From: Stenotrophomonas rhizophila
GTDB lineage: Bacteria > Pseudomonadota > Gammaproteobacteria > Xanthomonadales > Xanthomonadaceae
Direction: 5' to 3'
Length of the DNA stretch: 64,000 bases
Assembly: GCF_000661955.1 (NCBI RefSeq)
Contig: NZ_CP007597.1
Span: 1,605,605-1,669,604, forward strand
A program made the translations under genes and the position numbers. Under the pieces are notes generated by a model. That model was not told the origin of the DNA. It did no database searches and saw only the letters and a program-made list of their open reading frames with translations. Shown here in pieces: positions 45,309 to 54,290 of the stretch; position 1 is the first letter of the stretch, and each line of letters starts with the position of its first letter.

Positions 45309-46236
45309 TTACTTGGCTCCGGCCGGCAACGGGTGCGTCGGCCTCTGGTTCGGGATCGGCTTCGTCAACAGCCACGGTCGTCTTCGCGACGGCGTTGTTT
45401 TCGGTTTCGTTCTGGGGCGCCGCGCGCTCGCCCGGCGCGGTATCGGGTTCGCCATCAGGGGCGGTCATTCCAGCGTCGTCGTCGCGGGGCGGCAACGGCG
45501 CTTTGGATTCGGTGTCTGCAACGGTATCGGTGGTGGGCGCGTGCCCGCCATCGGGTGAATTGTCCTGCGATTCGTCGTCACCTGCCAGTGGCGGGGTGTC
45601 GTCGTTTGCCGCGTCCCCGTCCAGCTCGGCATCGGGGGTGGCGGCGCCGGCGGCCAGGCGACCGGCCGGCTGGCCATCGCGGTCCAGCGGCAGCTGCGGT
45701 TCCAGTTCGCCCAGGTCGCGCAGCTCGGACAGCGGCGGCAGTTCGTCCAGGCGCTTGAGCCCGAAGTAGTCCAGGAAGCCCTTGGTGGTGCCGAACAGGG
45801 CCGGCTTGCCGGGTACGTCGCGGTGGCCGATCACGCGGATCCACTCGCGTTCTTCCAGCGCCTGGATGATGTTGCTGCTGACCGCCACGCCGCGCACCTG
45901 CTCAATTTCGCCGCGGGTGATCGGCTGGCGGTAGGCGATCAACGCCAGGGTTTCCAGGGTGGCGCGGGTGTAGCGGGTCTTGCGTTCGGTCCACAGCCGG
46001 GTGATGTAGCCGTGCACTTCATTGGTGACCTGGAAGCGGAAGCCGGAGGCCACCTCCACCAGCTCCACGCCGCGCTGGGCGCAGCCGTCGCGCAGCAGTT
46101 CCAGTGCGCGCTCGATGCTGCCCGGCGGCGCCGGTTCCTCTTCCGGGAACAGGCCCTGCAGCTGCGCCAGGGTCAGCGGCTGGCTGGAGGCCAGCAGCGC
46201 CCCTTCGACAATACGGTTGATCAGCGATTGATCCAT
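45301..46236 (-). CDS. scpB: segregation and condensation protein B
   Basis: 311 residues. The N-terminal ~180 residues are the two winged-helix domains of ScpB (ETLALIAYRQPITRGEIEQVRGV and GKPALFGTTKGFLDYFGL). The remaining ~120 residues are an acidic, Asp/Glu/Pro-rich disordered tail. ScpB works with ScpA and SMC in chromosome segregation. It lies 15 bp after scpA and overlaps rluB. Confidence 0.94.
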   Translation of the reverse strand: MDQSLINRIVEGALLASSQPLTLAQLQGLFPEEEPAPPGSIERALELLRDGCAQRGVELVEVASGFRFQVTNEVHGYITRLWTERKTRYTRATLETLALIAYRQPITRGEIEQVRGVAVSSNIIQALEEREWIRVIGHRDVPGKPALFGTTKGFLDYFGLKRLDELPPLSELRDLGELEPQLPLDRDGQPAGRLAAGAATPDAELDGDAANDDTPPLAGDDESQDNSPDGGHAPTTDTVADTESKAPLPPRDDDAGMTAPDGEPDTAPGERAAPQNETENNAVAKTTVAVDEADPEPEADAPVAGRSQVNE

Positions 46237-46251
46237 GCGTGGGTCGGGTGC

Positions 46252-47160
46252 TCAGTCGGATGCGTTGGCGGCGTCGGCGTCGTCGAATTCGCTGTTGAAC
46301 TGCAGCGGTTCGTTGGTGTTGCCGGCAGCCAGGGATTTGACATAGATCGGCGCCAGCGGTGCTTCCTGGACGATGTCCAGCAGCTGTTCCTTGGCCAGTT
46401 CCAGCAGGGCCAGGAACGTCACCAGTACGCCCAGCTTGCCTTCTTCGGCGGTGAACAGCGATTCAAACCGGTAGAACCGGCCGTCTTCCAGCCGCCCCAG
46501 CACGTCGCCCATGCGCTGGCGCACGCTCAGGGCCTCGCGCTTGATCGCGTGGCCGGTGAACAGCTCGGCGCGCTTGAGCACGTCGTGCAGCGCCATCAGC
46601 ATTTCCTTCAGGTCCACCGGCGGCGGCAGCTTCACTGCGGCGCGGTCGGGCACGAAGGCATGTACCGGGGTGGTGTCGCGGTCCTGCCGGGGCAGGGCGT
46701 CGATATCTTCGGCAGCCTGCTTGAAACGTTCGTACTCCTGCAGCCGGCGCACCAGCTCGGCGCGCGGGTCGGCTTCCTCGCCCTCGATGCTGGGCGGCCG
46801 CGGCAGCAGCATCCGCGACTTCACTTCGGCCAGGATCGCCGCCATCACCAGGTACTCGGCCGCCAGTTCGAAGCGCAGCTCCTGCATGACGTTGATGTAC
46901 TCGACGTACTGCCGGGTGATCTCGGCCACCGGGATGTCCAGGATGTCCAGGTTCTGCCGACGGATCAGGTACAGCAGCAGGTCCAGCGGGCCTTCGAAGG
47001 CATCCAGGATGACTTCCAGCGCGTCCGGCGGAATGTACAGATCCTGCGGAATCTGCAGGACCGGTTGACCATGCACCACGGCCAGCGGCATTTCCTGCTG
47101 CTGTGGGGCGGTCGGCCGGATTTGCGGGTTCGCGTCGAGCGCGAGTTCGGAGGTCATCAA
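46252..47160 (-). CDS. scpA: segregation and condensation protein A
   Basis: 302 residues. FEGPLDLLLYLIRRQNLDIL is the kleisin N-terminal signature, followed by EYLVMAAILAEVKSRMLLP. The C-terminal winged helix includes TFLALLELAKEQLLDIVQE. It bridges SMC heads. The first two codons are both ATG (47160 and 47157). Confidence 0.94.
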   Translation of the reverse strand: MMTSELALDANPQIRPTAPQQQEMPLAVVHGQPVLQIPQDLYIPPDALEVILDAFEGPLDLLLYLIRRQNLDILDIPVAEITRQYVEYINVMQELRFELAAEYLVMAAILAEVKSRMLLPRPPSIEGEEADPRAELVRRLQEYERFKQAAEDIDALPRQDRDTTPVHAFVPDRAAVKLPPPVDLKEMLMALHDVLKRAELFTGHAIKREALSVRQRMGDVLGRLEDGRFYRFESLFTAEEGKLGVLVTFLALLELAKEQLLDIVQEAPLAPIYVKSLAAGNTNEPLQFNSEFDDADAANASD

Positions 47161-47502
47161 GAGTGATGTCAGTATTGCAACGGACCGGTCGCCGCACCCT
47201 CAGCCGTTCCGGAACGCCCGGCGGCAGGATGGCAAGCCATGACACGCCTGGGTCGGCGCGGTTCCACACTTCAAACAGCAAGGCGCGCCGCGACGGGCAG
47301 CGACAGAACTACGGGGAGGTCGTCTACGTGTACTGGTGTGGGGCAGCGGGTCGATCGTCGGGCGGCGGTGAAGCCGTCTACCGGCGGGGCTGCTGCGTCC
47401 AGCCACGTGCAATGGAGCCAAGAGTACGGGTTCAGCCCGGCAGTGTCCAGCGAGCCGGGCTAGAATCGTCCCGTTCGTTTAGCTGAGCCTTGGGAGTTGC
47501 CT
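47161..47502. other. intergenic region between scpA and a yciI gene
   Basis: About 340 bases between divergent genes. No credible gene seen; the short frames are in all phases. A TAGAAT hexamer at 47461-47466 may be the -10 of the yciI/bolA transcript, without a clear -35. Confidence 0.45.
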
Positions 47503-47802
47503 GTGTGGTATGTGATTGAAGGCTATGACGGTGCCGATGTACTGGCGGCCCGGATGGCAGTGCGCGGCGCGCACCTGGCCCGTTTGACCGCCCTGCGCGA
47601 TGAGGGCCGGCTGCTGCTGGCCGGGCCGTGCCCGGCGATCGACAGCGAAGACCCGGGCCCGGCCGGGTTCAGTGGCAGCGTGGTGATCGCCCAGTTCGAC
47701 GCGCTGGAGCAGGCCCAGGCCTGGGCCGACGCCGACCCCTACGTGGCGGCCGGCGTCTACACCCGCGTCCAGGTGCGCCCGTTCCGCAAGGTCCTGCCGT
47801 GA
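47503..47802 (+). CDS. YciI family protein
   Basis: 99 residues with the YCII pattern: WYVIEGYDG first strand, [20 protein letters not shown], and [20 protein letters not shown] at the end. The start is GTG at 47503 with TGGGAG six bases upstream; a TTG six bases earlier is less likely. Its stop codon overlaps the bolA start. YciI next to bolA is a recurring gammaproteobacterial arrangement; its function is unknown. Confidence 0.88.
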   Translation: MWYVIEGYDGADVLAARMAVRGAHLARLTALRDEGRLLLAGPCPAIDSEDPGPAGFSGSVVIAQFDALEQAQAWADADPYVAAGVYTRVQVRPFRKVLP

Positions 47803-48068
47803 CCCGGGTCGAGCAGATCCGGGCGGCCCTGCAGCAGGCCCTGGACCCGCAGTTGCTGGAGGTGGAGGACGACAGCCACCGCCACGCCGGCCACGAGGGC
47901 GCGCGCGATGGGCGCGGCCATTTCAATGTGCACATTGTCAGCGCCGCCTTCGAAGGCAAGCTGCCCCTTGCGCGCCACCGGGCCGTCTATGCCGCCCTCG
48001 GCACCCTGATGGACACCGATATCCACGCGCTGTCCATCCGCGCCGAAGCACCGGCCAAAAACGGCTGA
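47799..48068 (+). CDS. BolA family protein
   Basis: 89 residues. [20 protein letters not shown] and [22 protein letters not shown] are the BolA signature, including the conserved histidines that can ligate Fe-S clusters with monothiol glutaredoxin. It starts with GTG, overlapping the previous stop codon (GTGA). It may be a stress morphogene or a Fe-S trafficking factor; the exact subfamily is uncertain. Confidence 0.9.
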   Translation: MTRVEQIRAALQQALDPQLLEVEDDSHRHAGHEGARDGRGHFNVHIVSAAFEGKLPLARHRAVYAALGTLMDTDIHALSIRAEAPAKNG

Positions 48069-48160
48069 AAGCCTTGTCCTGCCTTGTCCTGGCCAGTCCA
48101 GGACAGGGCCCCTGAAGACACTTTGATGTTACCGGCGGACGACATTTGCCTAACGTAGTG

Positions 48161-48189
48161 TTTACATTCAGGATTGAAAACGCTTACAT
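48161..48189 (+). promoter_or_regulatory. promoter with LacI-type operator before the regulator gene
   Basis: TTTACA (48161-48166), a 17-bp spacer and TTACAT (48184-48189). Overlapping spacer and -10 is TTGAAAACGCTTACA (48174-48188), a full match to the LacI-family operator consensus WTGNAANCGNWNNCW. This suggests autoregulation. Confidence 0.7.
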
Positions 48190-48232
48190 TCCGCGCCAAG
48201 CCCCAGATCTCTAAGCCGTGGAGGGCGGCGAA

Positions 48233-49270
48233 GTGAACAAGGCAGCCATCACAATCAAAGATGTAGCCCGCGAAGCCCGGGTCTCCGTGGCCACGGTGTC
48301 GCGTGCGCTCAATGGACATGAAAATGTCGCCGAACCGGTCCGCAAGCTGGTGCTGGAGGTCGCTGCGCGTCTGCGCTACACCCCGCATGCCGCCGCGCGG
48401 AGCCTGAGCAGCCGGCGCACCAACACCATCGGTGTGGTGCTGCCGGACCTGTACGGTGAATTCTTCTCCGAGTTGATGCGCGGCATCGACGGGGTCGCCC
48501 GTGAGCGCCGCCAGCACCTGCTGGTGTCCAGCTACCACGGTGACCAGGAGCAGCAGGGCGCGGCCCTGCGCGCCATGCGCGGTCGCGTGGACGGTCTGCT
48601 GGTGTTGTCGCCGTATGCGGAAAGCCCCGGCTTCCTCACCGACAACCTGCCGCAGGCGCTGCCCACGGTCCTGATCAATACCTACCTGCCCGAGCAGGAT
48701 CATCCGGTGCTCAGCATCGATGACCATGCCGGCGCGATGGCCATGACCCGCCATCTGCTCGATGTCGGTCACCGCCGCATCGCCTTCATTTCCGGCCCGG
48801 ACCTCAACTTCGATGCGCGTGAGCGCCTGCGCGGTTTCCGCGACGCGCTGGCCGCGTTCGGAACCGATGCGGTGGGCATCGAGTTGCCCGGTGACTTTGA
48901 CGAAGCCTCCGGCCATCGCGCTGGACAGGAGTTGCTGGCAGCCGGCGCGCTGCCCGATGCGGTGTTCGCCGCCAACGACATGATGGCGCTGGGGTGCCTG
49001 TATGCGTTCGCGCAGGCAGGCGTGCGGGTTCCAGCCGATATCGCCCTGGCGGGCTTCGATGACATTCCGCTGGCGCGTTTCGTTCACCCTTCGTTGACGA
49101 CGATGCAGGTGAGTATCGCCGACCTCGGCGATAAGGCGATGACGCGTCTGTTGCAGTTGATGGACGGCAACAACACGGAAGTGGCCGGCGACAAGCAGAC
49201 GCTTGTTCCGCGCCTGATCGTGCGTGATTCGTGTAGGTCACGACCGTTGGTCGTGACGCCTTTGCTGTAA
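48233..49270 (+). CDS. LacI-family transcriptional regulator of a glycan locus
   Basis: 345 residues. N-terminal HTH (ITIKDVAREARVSVATVSRA, about 6-25), hinge, then a periplasmic-binding-protein-like effector domain with NTIGVVLPDLYGEFFSEL and FAANDMMALG. The start GTG at 48233 has GAGGG upstream; a GTG at 48218 is in frame. The last ~12 residues after IVRDSC are encoded by a GTAG-type hairpin and are probably an accretion. A matching operator occurs before its own gene and before the GH144 gene, so it likely represses that operon until sugar is bound. Confidence 0.92.
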   Translation: MNKAAITIKDVAREARVSVATVSRALNGHENVAEPVRKLVLEVAARLRYTPHAAARSLSSRRTNTIGVVLPDLYGEFFSELMRGIDGVARERRQHLLVSSYHGDQEQQGAALRAMRGRVDGLLVLSPYAESPGFLTDNLPQALPTVLINTYLPEQDHPVLSIDDHAGAMAMTRHLLDVGHRRIAFISGPDLNFDARERLRGFRDALAAFGTDAVGIELPGDFDEASGHRAGQELLAAGALPDAVFAANDMMALGCLYAFAQAGVRVPADIALAGFDDIPLARFVHPSLTTMQVSIADLGDKAMTRLLQLMDGNNTEVAGDKQTLVPRLIVRDSCRSRPLVVTPLL

Positions 49271-49291
49271 ATCACGACCGTTGGTCGTGAT
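49233..49291. repeat. two GTAG-type hairpins at the lacI 3' end
   Basis: A hairpin at 49233-49257 (GTCACGACC/GGTCGTGAC) and a second at 49271-49291 (ATCACGACC/GGTCGTGAT). The first is inside the regulator coding region, the second just after its stop codon. Confidence 0.75.
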
Positions 49292-49360
49292 GCATTCAAA
49301 CCACGCTGTAAAAAAAACGACAGGGGCCGCAAAGACGGCCACCACCACCCGGAGATTTAC

Positions 49361-52300
49361 ATGACGTATTCCAATCACCGCAACCGAGCACCGGCGCGCA
49401 GTCTGCTGACCAGTGCACTGGTTACCTGCCTGATGCTGGGCGCCGCGCCGTCCCTGATGGCGCAGTCGGCCACCTCGTCGCTGCGCGGCCAGGTTGCCCA
49501 GGCCGAGGCCGGCACCGAAGTGACCGCCACCAACCTGGCCAGCGGCACCGTTCGCCGTGCCACCACCCGTGCCGACGGCAGCTACTCGCTGATGGGCCTG
49601 GACCCGGGCACCTATGACGTGGTGGCCAATGGCCAGACGCAGAAGGTGACGGTGACCGTGGCTTCGACCGCGACGCTGAACTTCAGCGGCGCGCCGGCCA
49701 ACGGCGGCACTGCCAACGCCACCAACCTGGACACGGTCAACGTCATTGCACCGACCCTGCTGCAGGAAGTGCGTACCTCCGAAGTGGGCAAGACCGTCAG
49801 CCTGCAGCAGATCCAGACCACCCCGCAGGTGTCGCGCAACTTCCTGGAGTTCGCCGACGCGGTGCCGGGCATGATCTTCACCCGCGATGCCAAGGGCAAC
49901 ACCTCGCTGCGCGGCGGTGCCACCAATGCCGACGGCACCAACGTCTACATCGACGGCGTGGGCCAGAAGAGCTACGTCAAGGGCGGCGGCGTGGCCGGCC
50001 AGTCCGGCAGCGCCGGCAACCCGTTCCCGCAGCTGGCCATCGGCGAATACAAGGTCATCAGCGGCAACTACAAGGCCGAGTACGGCCAAGTGTCGAGCGC
50101 GGCCGTGACCGCGGCGACCAAGTCCGGTACCAACGAGTTCAAGGGTGAAACCTTCTACCGTTACACCAACGAAGACATGCGCGCCAAGACCCCGGCGGAG
50201 CGTCAGTACGGCCAGACCAAGGAAGCATCGGCCGAGAAGGAATACGGGTTTGCATTGGGTGGCCCGATCATCCAGGACAAGGCCCACTTCTTCGTGACCT
50301 ACGAAGCCAAGCGCTTCGACCTGCCGGTCACCATCGCGCCGGAAGGCTCGGTCACCAACCGCGTCGGCCTGCTGCCGGCAGACGCCGCCGCCGGCCTCGG
50401 CCCGGCCAGCCAGCCGTTCGAGCAGGACCTGATCTTCGCCAAGATCGACTTCGAGCCGACCGACAACGATCGCATCGAACTGAGCTTCCAGGATCGCGAC
50501 GAGACCCAGCAGCAGTTCAGTGGCCAGACCGCGCCGGAAGCCGGCCGTGAAGTGGTCAACACCGACCGTCGTTACGCGCTGCGCTGGAACCACAGCGGTG
50601 AGCGTTACTACAACGAGCTGATGCTCACCCACGAAGATTCGTTCAACAACCCGACCCCGCTGACCCTGGGCAACGGCTTCACCTACACCGCGCCGGACGG
50701 CACCGAAGACCGCACCCTGGTGAAGATCGGTGGCGCCTCGGCACTGGATTCGCAGGTGAAGGGCCAGAAGGGCTGGGCGATTGAAGACAACCTGACCCTG
50801 GATGGCATCCAGTGGATGGGCGACCACACCATCAAGATGGGCGCCAAGTACAAGCAGATCGACCTGTACGCCTCCGATGCGGCGCAGATCAATCCGCAGT
50901 TCACCTACTCGCTGGGCGATGCGGACTTCCCGTCCGACATCCCGTACAAGGCGCAGTTCGTCAAGCCGGTGAACGGCGTAACGGGCGTGTCCGGCGAAGT
51001 GCGTTCGAAGTCCAAGCAGATCGGCCTGTTCATCCAGGACGACTGGCAGGTCAACGACCACCTGCAGCTGAACATCGGCCTGCGCTGGGACTACGAAAAG
51101 ACCCCGGCCTACCTGGACTTCGTGACCCCGCAGGCCGTGGTCGATGCGATCTACTCGCAGGACCCGCGCGCTGCCGCTGGCCAGACCTTCGCCGATACGC
51201 TGGCGCTGGGCGGGCTGGACATCAGCAACTACATCAGCAACGGCCACAACCGCAAGGCGTTCAAGGATGCCTGGCAGCCGCGCCTGGGCTTCTCGTATGA
51301 CATCAACGCCGACGAGCAGCACGTGATCCACGGTGGTGCCGGTCGTTCGTATGACCGCGACCTGTTCGACAACCTGCAGCTGGAAACCACCAAGCTGGCC
51401 CTGCCGCAGCCGACCATCTACTTCCGCAACCCGGCCACCGGCAGCTGCCTCAACGGCCAGGCTGCCTGCTATGACTGGAATCCGAACCTGCTCAACGGTA
51501 TCGGCAACCTGCAGTCCCTGGTCGGTTCGACCAGCAATGCCGGCCTGGAAGTGGATCTGCTCAACAACAACCTGAAGGTGCCGTACTCCGACCAGTTCAG
51601 CCTGGGCATGAGCAACCAGGTCGGTGACTGGCTGACCGACGCCACCATCGCCCGCACGCTGAGCTACGACGGCTTTGCCTTCACCCTGGGCAACCGTTAC
51701 CCGACCGGCCAGTTCTTCGATGACCCGCGCCTGTGCGGTGGCACCGACCCGGGCCTGAGCCAGGCCTGGAGCTGCAACGTGCCGGGCTTCGGCAGCCTGA
51801 TCATCGGTCAGCAGGGCATCAAGACCCGCGCTACCCAGGTCCTGCTGTCGGCGCAGAAGCCGTTCACCCAGGAAAGCGGCTGGGGTTCCTCGATCGCCTA
51901 CACCTGGACCACCGCGCGCCACAACCGCGACATCAACGAGAAGTACGCGTTCGACCGCGGCCTGATCGGCGACTACCCGACCATCCGTTCCAACGGCGCG
52001 CCGCGCCACCGCCTGGTGGTCACCGGTTCGTACGCGGGCTTCTGGGGCATCACCTTCGGCGGCAAGGTCACCCTGGCCACCCCGACTGCCGTCAATGACT
52101 GGTACGGCGTGCCGCAGGCCAGTGGCTATGACCTGCCGACCCCGCAGGCCGCGGTGCCCAACGCCAATGGCAAGTTCCTGCTGGGTGGCAAGATCTTCGG
52201 CTACCGTTCGGTCGATCTGCAGGCGACGAAGACGTTCAAGATGCCGGGCGAGACCGAGCTGTACGCGCGCATCGACATCATCAACGTGTTCAACTTCGAC

Positions 52301-52420
52301 AACTTCTCCAACTACAACTACGTCAAGACCAACGGCAAGCTGCAGGCCAGCTACAACGAGACCGGTGACATCATCGGTACGCCGCGCCAGGTCAAGGCGG
52401 AAGTCGGCTTCCGCTTCTGA
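49361..52420 (+). CDS. TonB-dependent outer-membrane receptor
   Basis: 1019 residues. A signal peptide ends near LMAQ. A carboxypeptidase-regulatory-like beta domain covers about 40-115 (LRGQVAQAEAGTEVTATN, DGSYSLMGLDPGTYDV). A TonB box (LDTVNVIA) lies at 123-130. A plug domain (RNFLEFADAVPGM, NVYIDGV) and a large barrel ending in GFRF follow. This is the Oar-like TonB receptor layout frequent in xanthomonads. It lies between the regulator and the glycanase gene, so it likely imports oligosaccharides across the outer membrane. Confidence 0.92.
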   Translation: MTYSNHRNRAPARSLLTSALVTCLMLGAAPSLMAQSATSSLRGQVAQAEAGTEVTATNLASGTVRRATTRADGSYSLMGLDPGTYDVVANGQTQKVTVTVASTATLNFSGAPANGGTANATNLDTVNVIAPTLLQEVRTSEVGKTVSLQQIQTTPQVSRNFLEFADAVPGMIFTRDAKGNTSLRGGATNADGTNVYIDGVGQKSYVKGGGVAGQSGSAGNPFPQLAIGEYKVISGNYKAEYGQVSSAAVTAATKSGTNEFKGETFYRYTNEDMRAKTPAERQYGQTKEASAEKEYGFALGGPIIQDKAHFFVTYEAKRFDLPVTIAPEGSVTNRVGLLPADAAAGLGPASQPFEQDLIFAKIDFEPTDNDRIELSFQDRDETQQQFSGQTAPEAGREVVNTDRRYALRWNHSGERYYNELMLTHEDSFNNPTPLTLGNGFTYTAPDGTEDRTLVKIGGASALDSQVKGQKGWAIEDNLTLDGIQWMGDHTIKMGAKYKQIDLYASDAAQINPQFTYSLGDADFPSDIPYKAQFVKPVNGVTGVSGEVRSKSKQIGLFIQDDWQVNDHLQLNIGLRWDYEKTPAYLDFVTPQAVVDAIYSQDPRAAAGQTFADTLALGGLDISNYISNGHNRKAFKDAWQPRLGFSYDINADEQHVIHGGAGRSYDRDLFDNLQLETTKLALPQPTIYFRNPATGSCLNGQAACYDWNPNLLNGIGNLQSLVGSTSNAGLEVDLLNNNLKVPYSDQFSLGMSNQVGDWLTDATIARTLSYDGFAFTLGNRYPTGQFFDDPRLCGGTDPGLSQAWSCNVPGFGSLIIGQQGIKTRATQVLLSAQKPFTQESGWGSSIAYTWTTARHNRDINEKYAFDRGLIGDYPTIRSNGAPRHRLVVTGSYAGFWGITFGGKVTLATPTAVNDWYGVPQASGYDLPTPQAAVPNANGKFLLGGKIFGYRSVDLQATKTFKMPGETELYARIDIINVFNFDNFSNYNYVKTNGKLQASYNETGDIIGTPRQVKAEVGFRF

Positions 52421-52504
52421 TGCCAGCGTTACCCGGCACCGCCTTCTGGGCGGTGTCGGGGCAGTACCGCCGGTCGGCTTGGGTCCGCCGGCGGGACTGT
52501 ACAG

Positions 52505-52533
52505 GCGCTTGCCGTCCAAGGATGGGCAAGCGC
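52505..52533 (+). terminator. possible terminator hairpin after the TonB receptor gene
   Basis: GCGCTTGCC (52505-52513) pairs with GGCAAGCGC (52525-52533). There is no T-run directly after, so efficiency is doubtful. Confidence 0.4.
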
Positions 52534-52540
52534 GTGTGCG

Positions 52541-52566
52541 GTAGGTACCGACCGTTGGTCGGTACG
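52541..52566. repeat. GTAG-type hairpin
   Basis: GTAGGTACCGACC-GTT-GGTCGGTAC forms a single hairpin between the receptor and GH144 genes. Confidence 0.7.
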
Positions 52567-52605
52567 CAGACGGTCCGCCCCGGCGGATTTTTTTGGATCG
52601 TGATC

Positions 52606-52620
52606 TGTAAACGATTTCAG
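52606..52620. promoter_or_regulatory. LacI-type operator before the GH144 gene
   Basis: TGTAAACGATTTCAG; its reverse complement CTGAAATCGTTTACA matches the LacI consensus at 14 of 15 positions. Both it and the operator at 48174 fit TGAAANCGNTTACA. It lies 53 bp before the GH144 start codon. Confidence 0.65.
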
Positions 52621-52672
52621 CTTGGTTGAGGCTATGCTCTCCAGCACGAACATGCGCAAAAGGTGGTGGTCG

Positions 52673-54286
52673 ATGAATGCATCTCGGGTGGTGTCGCTGG
52701 CGTTGCTGTCCGTGGCCATGGCCGGTTGCCAGCAGCAGGCGCCGGACAAACCGGCAAAGCCGAAGCCGCCGGTGATCCTGGTTGAAGCCGACGTGCCGCC
52801 GCGCCCGATGAAGCCGGAGCTGCCGCCGCTGTTCGACGACATCGAACGCCGCACCTTCCAGTTCTTCTGGGATACCACCAACGAGGTCAACGGCCTCAGC
52901 CCCGACCGCTACCCGTCGCGCCCGTTTGCCAGCATCGCCTCGGTGGGCTACGCGCTCACCGCCTATCCGATCGGCGTGGAGAACGGCTGGGTCAGCCGTA
53001 CCCAGGCCGTGGACCGCACCCTGCTCACGCTGAAGTTCTTCCGCGACCTGCCGATGGGCCCGCAGCGCACCGGCAAGGGGGGCTACAAGGGCTTCTACTA
53101 CCACTTCCTGGACATGCAGCAGGGCCGTCGTTATGACAGCTGGGTGGAACTGTCCAGCGTGGATACCGCGCTGCTGATGATGGGCGTGCTGTTTGCCCAG
53201 TCCTACTACAGCGGTGACGACGCCCGCGAGAAAGAGATCCGCGAGATTGCCGACACGCTCTACAAGCGCGTGGACTGGCCGTGGCTGCAGCAGCGTGCGC
53301 CGCTGATCTCGATGGGCTGGTTCCCCGAAAGCGGCTTCATCGACCACGACTGGATGGGCTACAACGAGGCGATGATGGTCTACATCCTCGCGCTCGGCTC
53401 GCCGACCCACCCGGTCAGCCCGGACGCGTGGACGGTCTGGACGCGCACCTACGACAACGACTGGGGCGTGTACCAGGGCCAGGAATACCTGTCCTTCGGC
53501 CCGCTGTTCGGGCACCAGTACACGCATGTGTGGGTGGACTTCCGCGACATCCAGGATGCCTACATGCGCGAGCGTGGCAGCACCTACTTCCTCAACAGCC
53601 GCTCGGCCGCGCTGGCCCAGCGCGAGTACGCCATCGCCAACCCGATGAACTGGAAGGACTACGGCGAGAACGTGTGGGGCCTGACCGCCAGCGATGGCCC
53701 GCAGAACACCACCCAGGAATACCGCGGCGAACAGCGCCAGTTCCGCCATTACTCCTCGCGCGGCGCCGGCCTGCGCGAGAACTTCGATGACGGCACCATC
53801 GCCCCGACCGCAGCGATCGCCTCGGTGGTGTTCGCCCCGGAAGAAGTGATCCCGGCCACCGAAGAGATGCACAAGCGCTACGGCGACTACATCTATTCCA
53901 GCTACGGGTTCCTGGATTCGTTCAACCCCAGCTTCAACTACGACATCCCGATCAAGACCGGTCGGCTGGTGCCCGACCGCGGCTGGGTGGCCAGCGATTA
54001 CATCGGCATCGACCAGGGTCCGATCCTGACGATGATCGCCAACTACCGGAACGATTTCGTCTGGGACGTGATGAAGAAGAACGTGCACATCCGCAAGGGT
54101 CTGGAGCGCGCCGGTTTCAGTGGCGGCTGGCTCACCCCGGAAGGGGAGCAGCAGCCGATGGAGCTGCAGAAAGACGAGAAGGCCGCGTCGGCGCGCTCGG
54201 TCGGCATTGCCGAATCGCGCGCGGCGGCCGCCCAGGAACAGAAGAACAATGCCACCACCAACCGCAACCAGCAGCAGGGGAAGTAG
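52673..54286 (+). CDS. GH144-type (glycoamylase-like) beta-1,2-glucanase lipoprotein
   Basis: 537 residues. Signal peptide with lipobox ending at C19 (SVAMAGC). The rest matches the PF10091 'glycoamylase' domain, founding family of GH144, known for endo-beta-1,2-glucanases: SSVDTALLMMGVLFAQSYYSG, GWFPESGFIDHDWMGYNEAM, the SPTHP segment, then YANPMNWKDYGENVWGLTASDGP-like sequence and DDGTIAPTAA. The C-terminal ~35 residues are Gln/Asn-rich and low complexity. The start at 52673 has AGGTGG upstream. It likely cuts beta-1,2-glucan in the periplasm or at the outer membrane; endo versus exo action is not determined. Confidence 0.85.
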   Translation: MNASRVVSLALLSVAMAGCQQQAPDKPAKPKPPVILVEADVPPRPMKPELPPLFDDIERRTFQFFWDTTNEVNGLSPDRYPSRPFASIASVGYALTAYPIGVENGWVSRTQAVDRTLLTLKFFRDLPMGPQRTGKGGYKGFYYHFLDMQQGRRYDSWVELSSVDTALLMMGVLFAQSYYSGDDAREKEIREIADTLYKRVDWPWLQQRAPLISMGWFPESGFIDHDWMGYNEAMMVYILALGSPTHPVSPDAWTVWTRTYDNDWGVYQGQEYLSFGPLFGHQYTHVWVDFRDIQDAYMRERGSTYFLNSRSAALAQREYAIANPMNWKDYGENVWGLTASDGPQNTTQEYRGEQRQFRHYSSRGAGLRENFDDGTIAPTAAIASVVFAPEEVIPATEEMHKRYGDYIYSSYGFLDSFNPSFNYDIPIKTGRLVPDRGWVASDYIGIDQGPILTMIANYRNDFVWDVMKKNVHIRKGLERAGFSGGWLTPEGEQQPMELQKDEKAASARSVGIAESRAAAAQEQKNNATTNRNQQQGK

Positions 54287-54290
54287 AGCA

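Noticed and set aside
43506..45758. 750-codon plus-strand frame opposite rluB
   Set aside because: Mirror of the Gly/Arg-rich coding of rluB (poly-Ala/Thr/Arg). No start context, no recognisable domain.
47161..47502. Hidden small gene between scpA and yciI
   Set aside because: Frames of 70-130 codons exist in several phases but none has a ribosome site or sensible composition.
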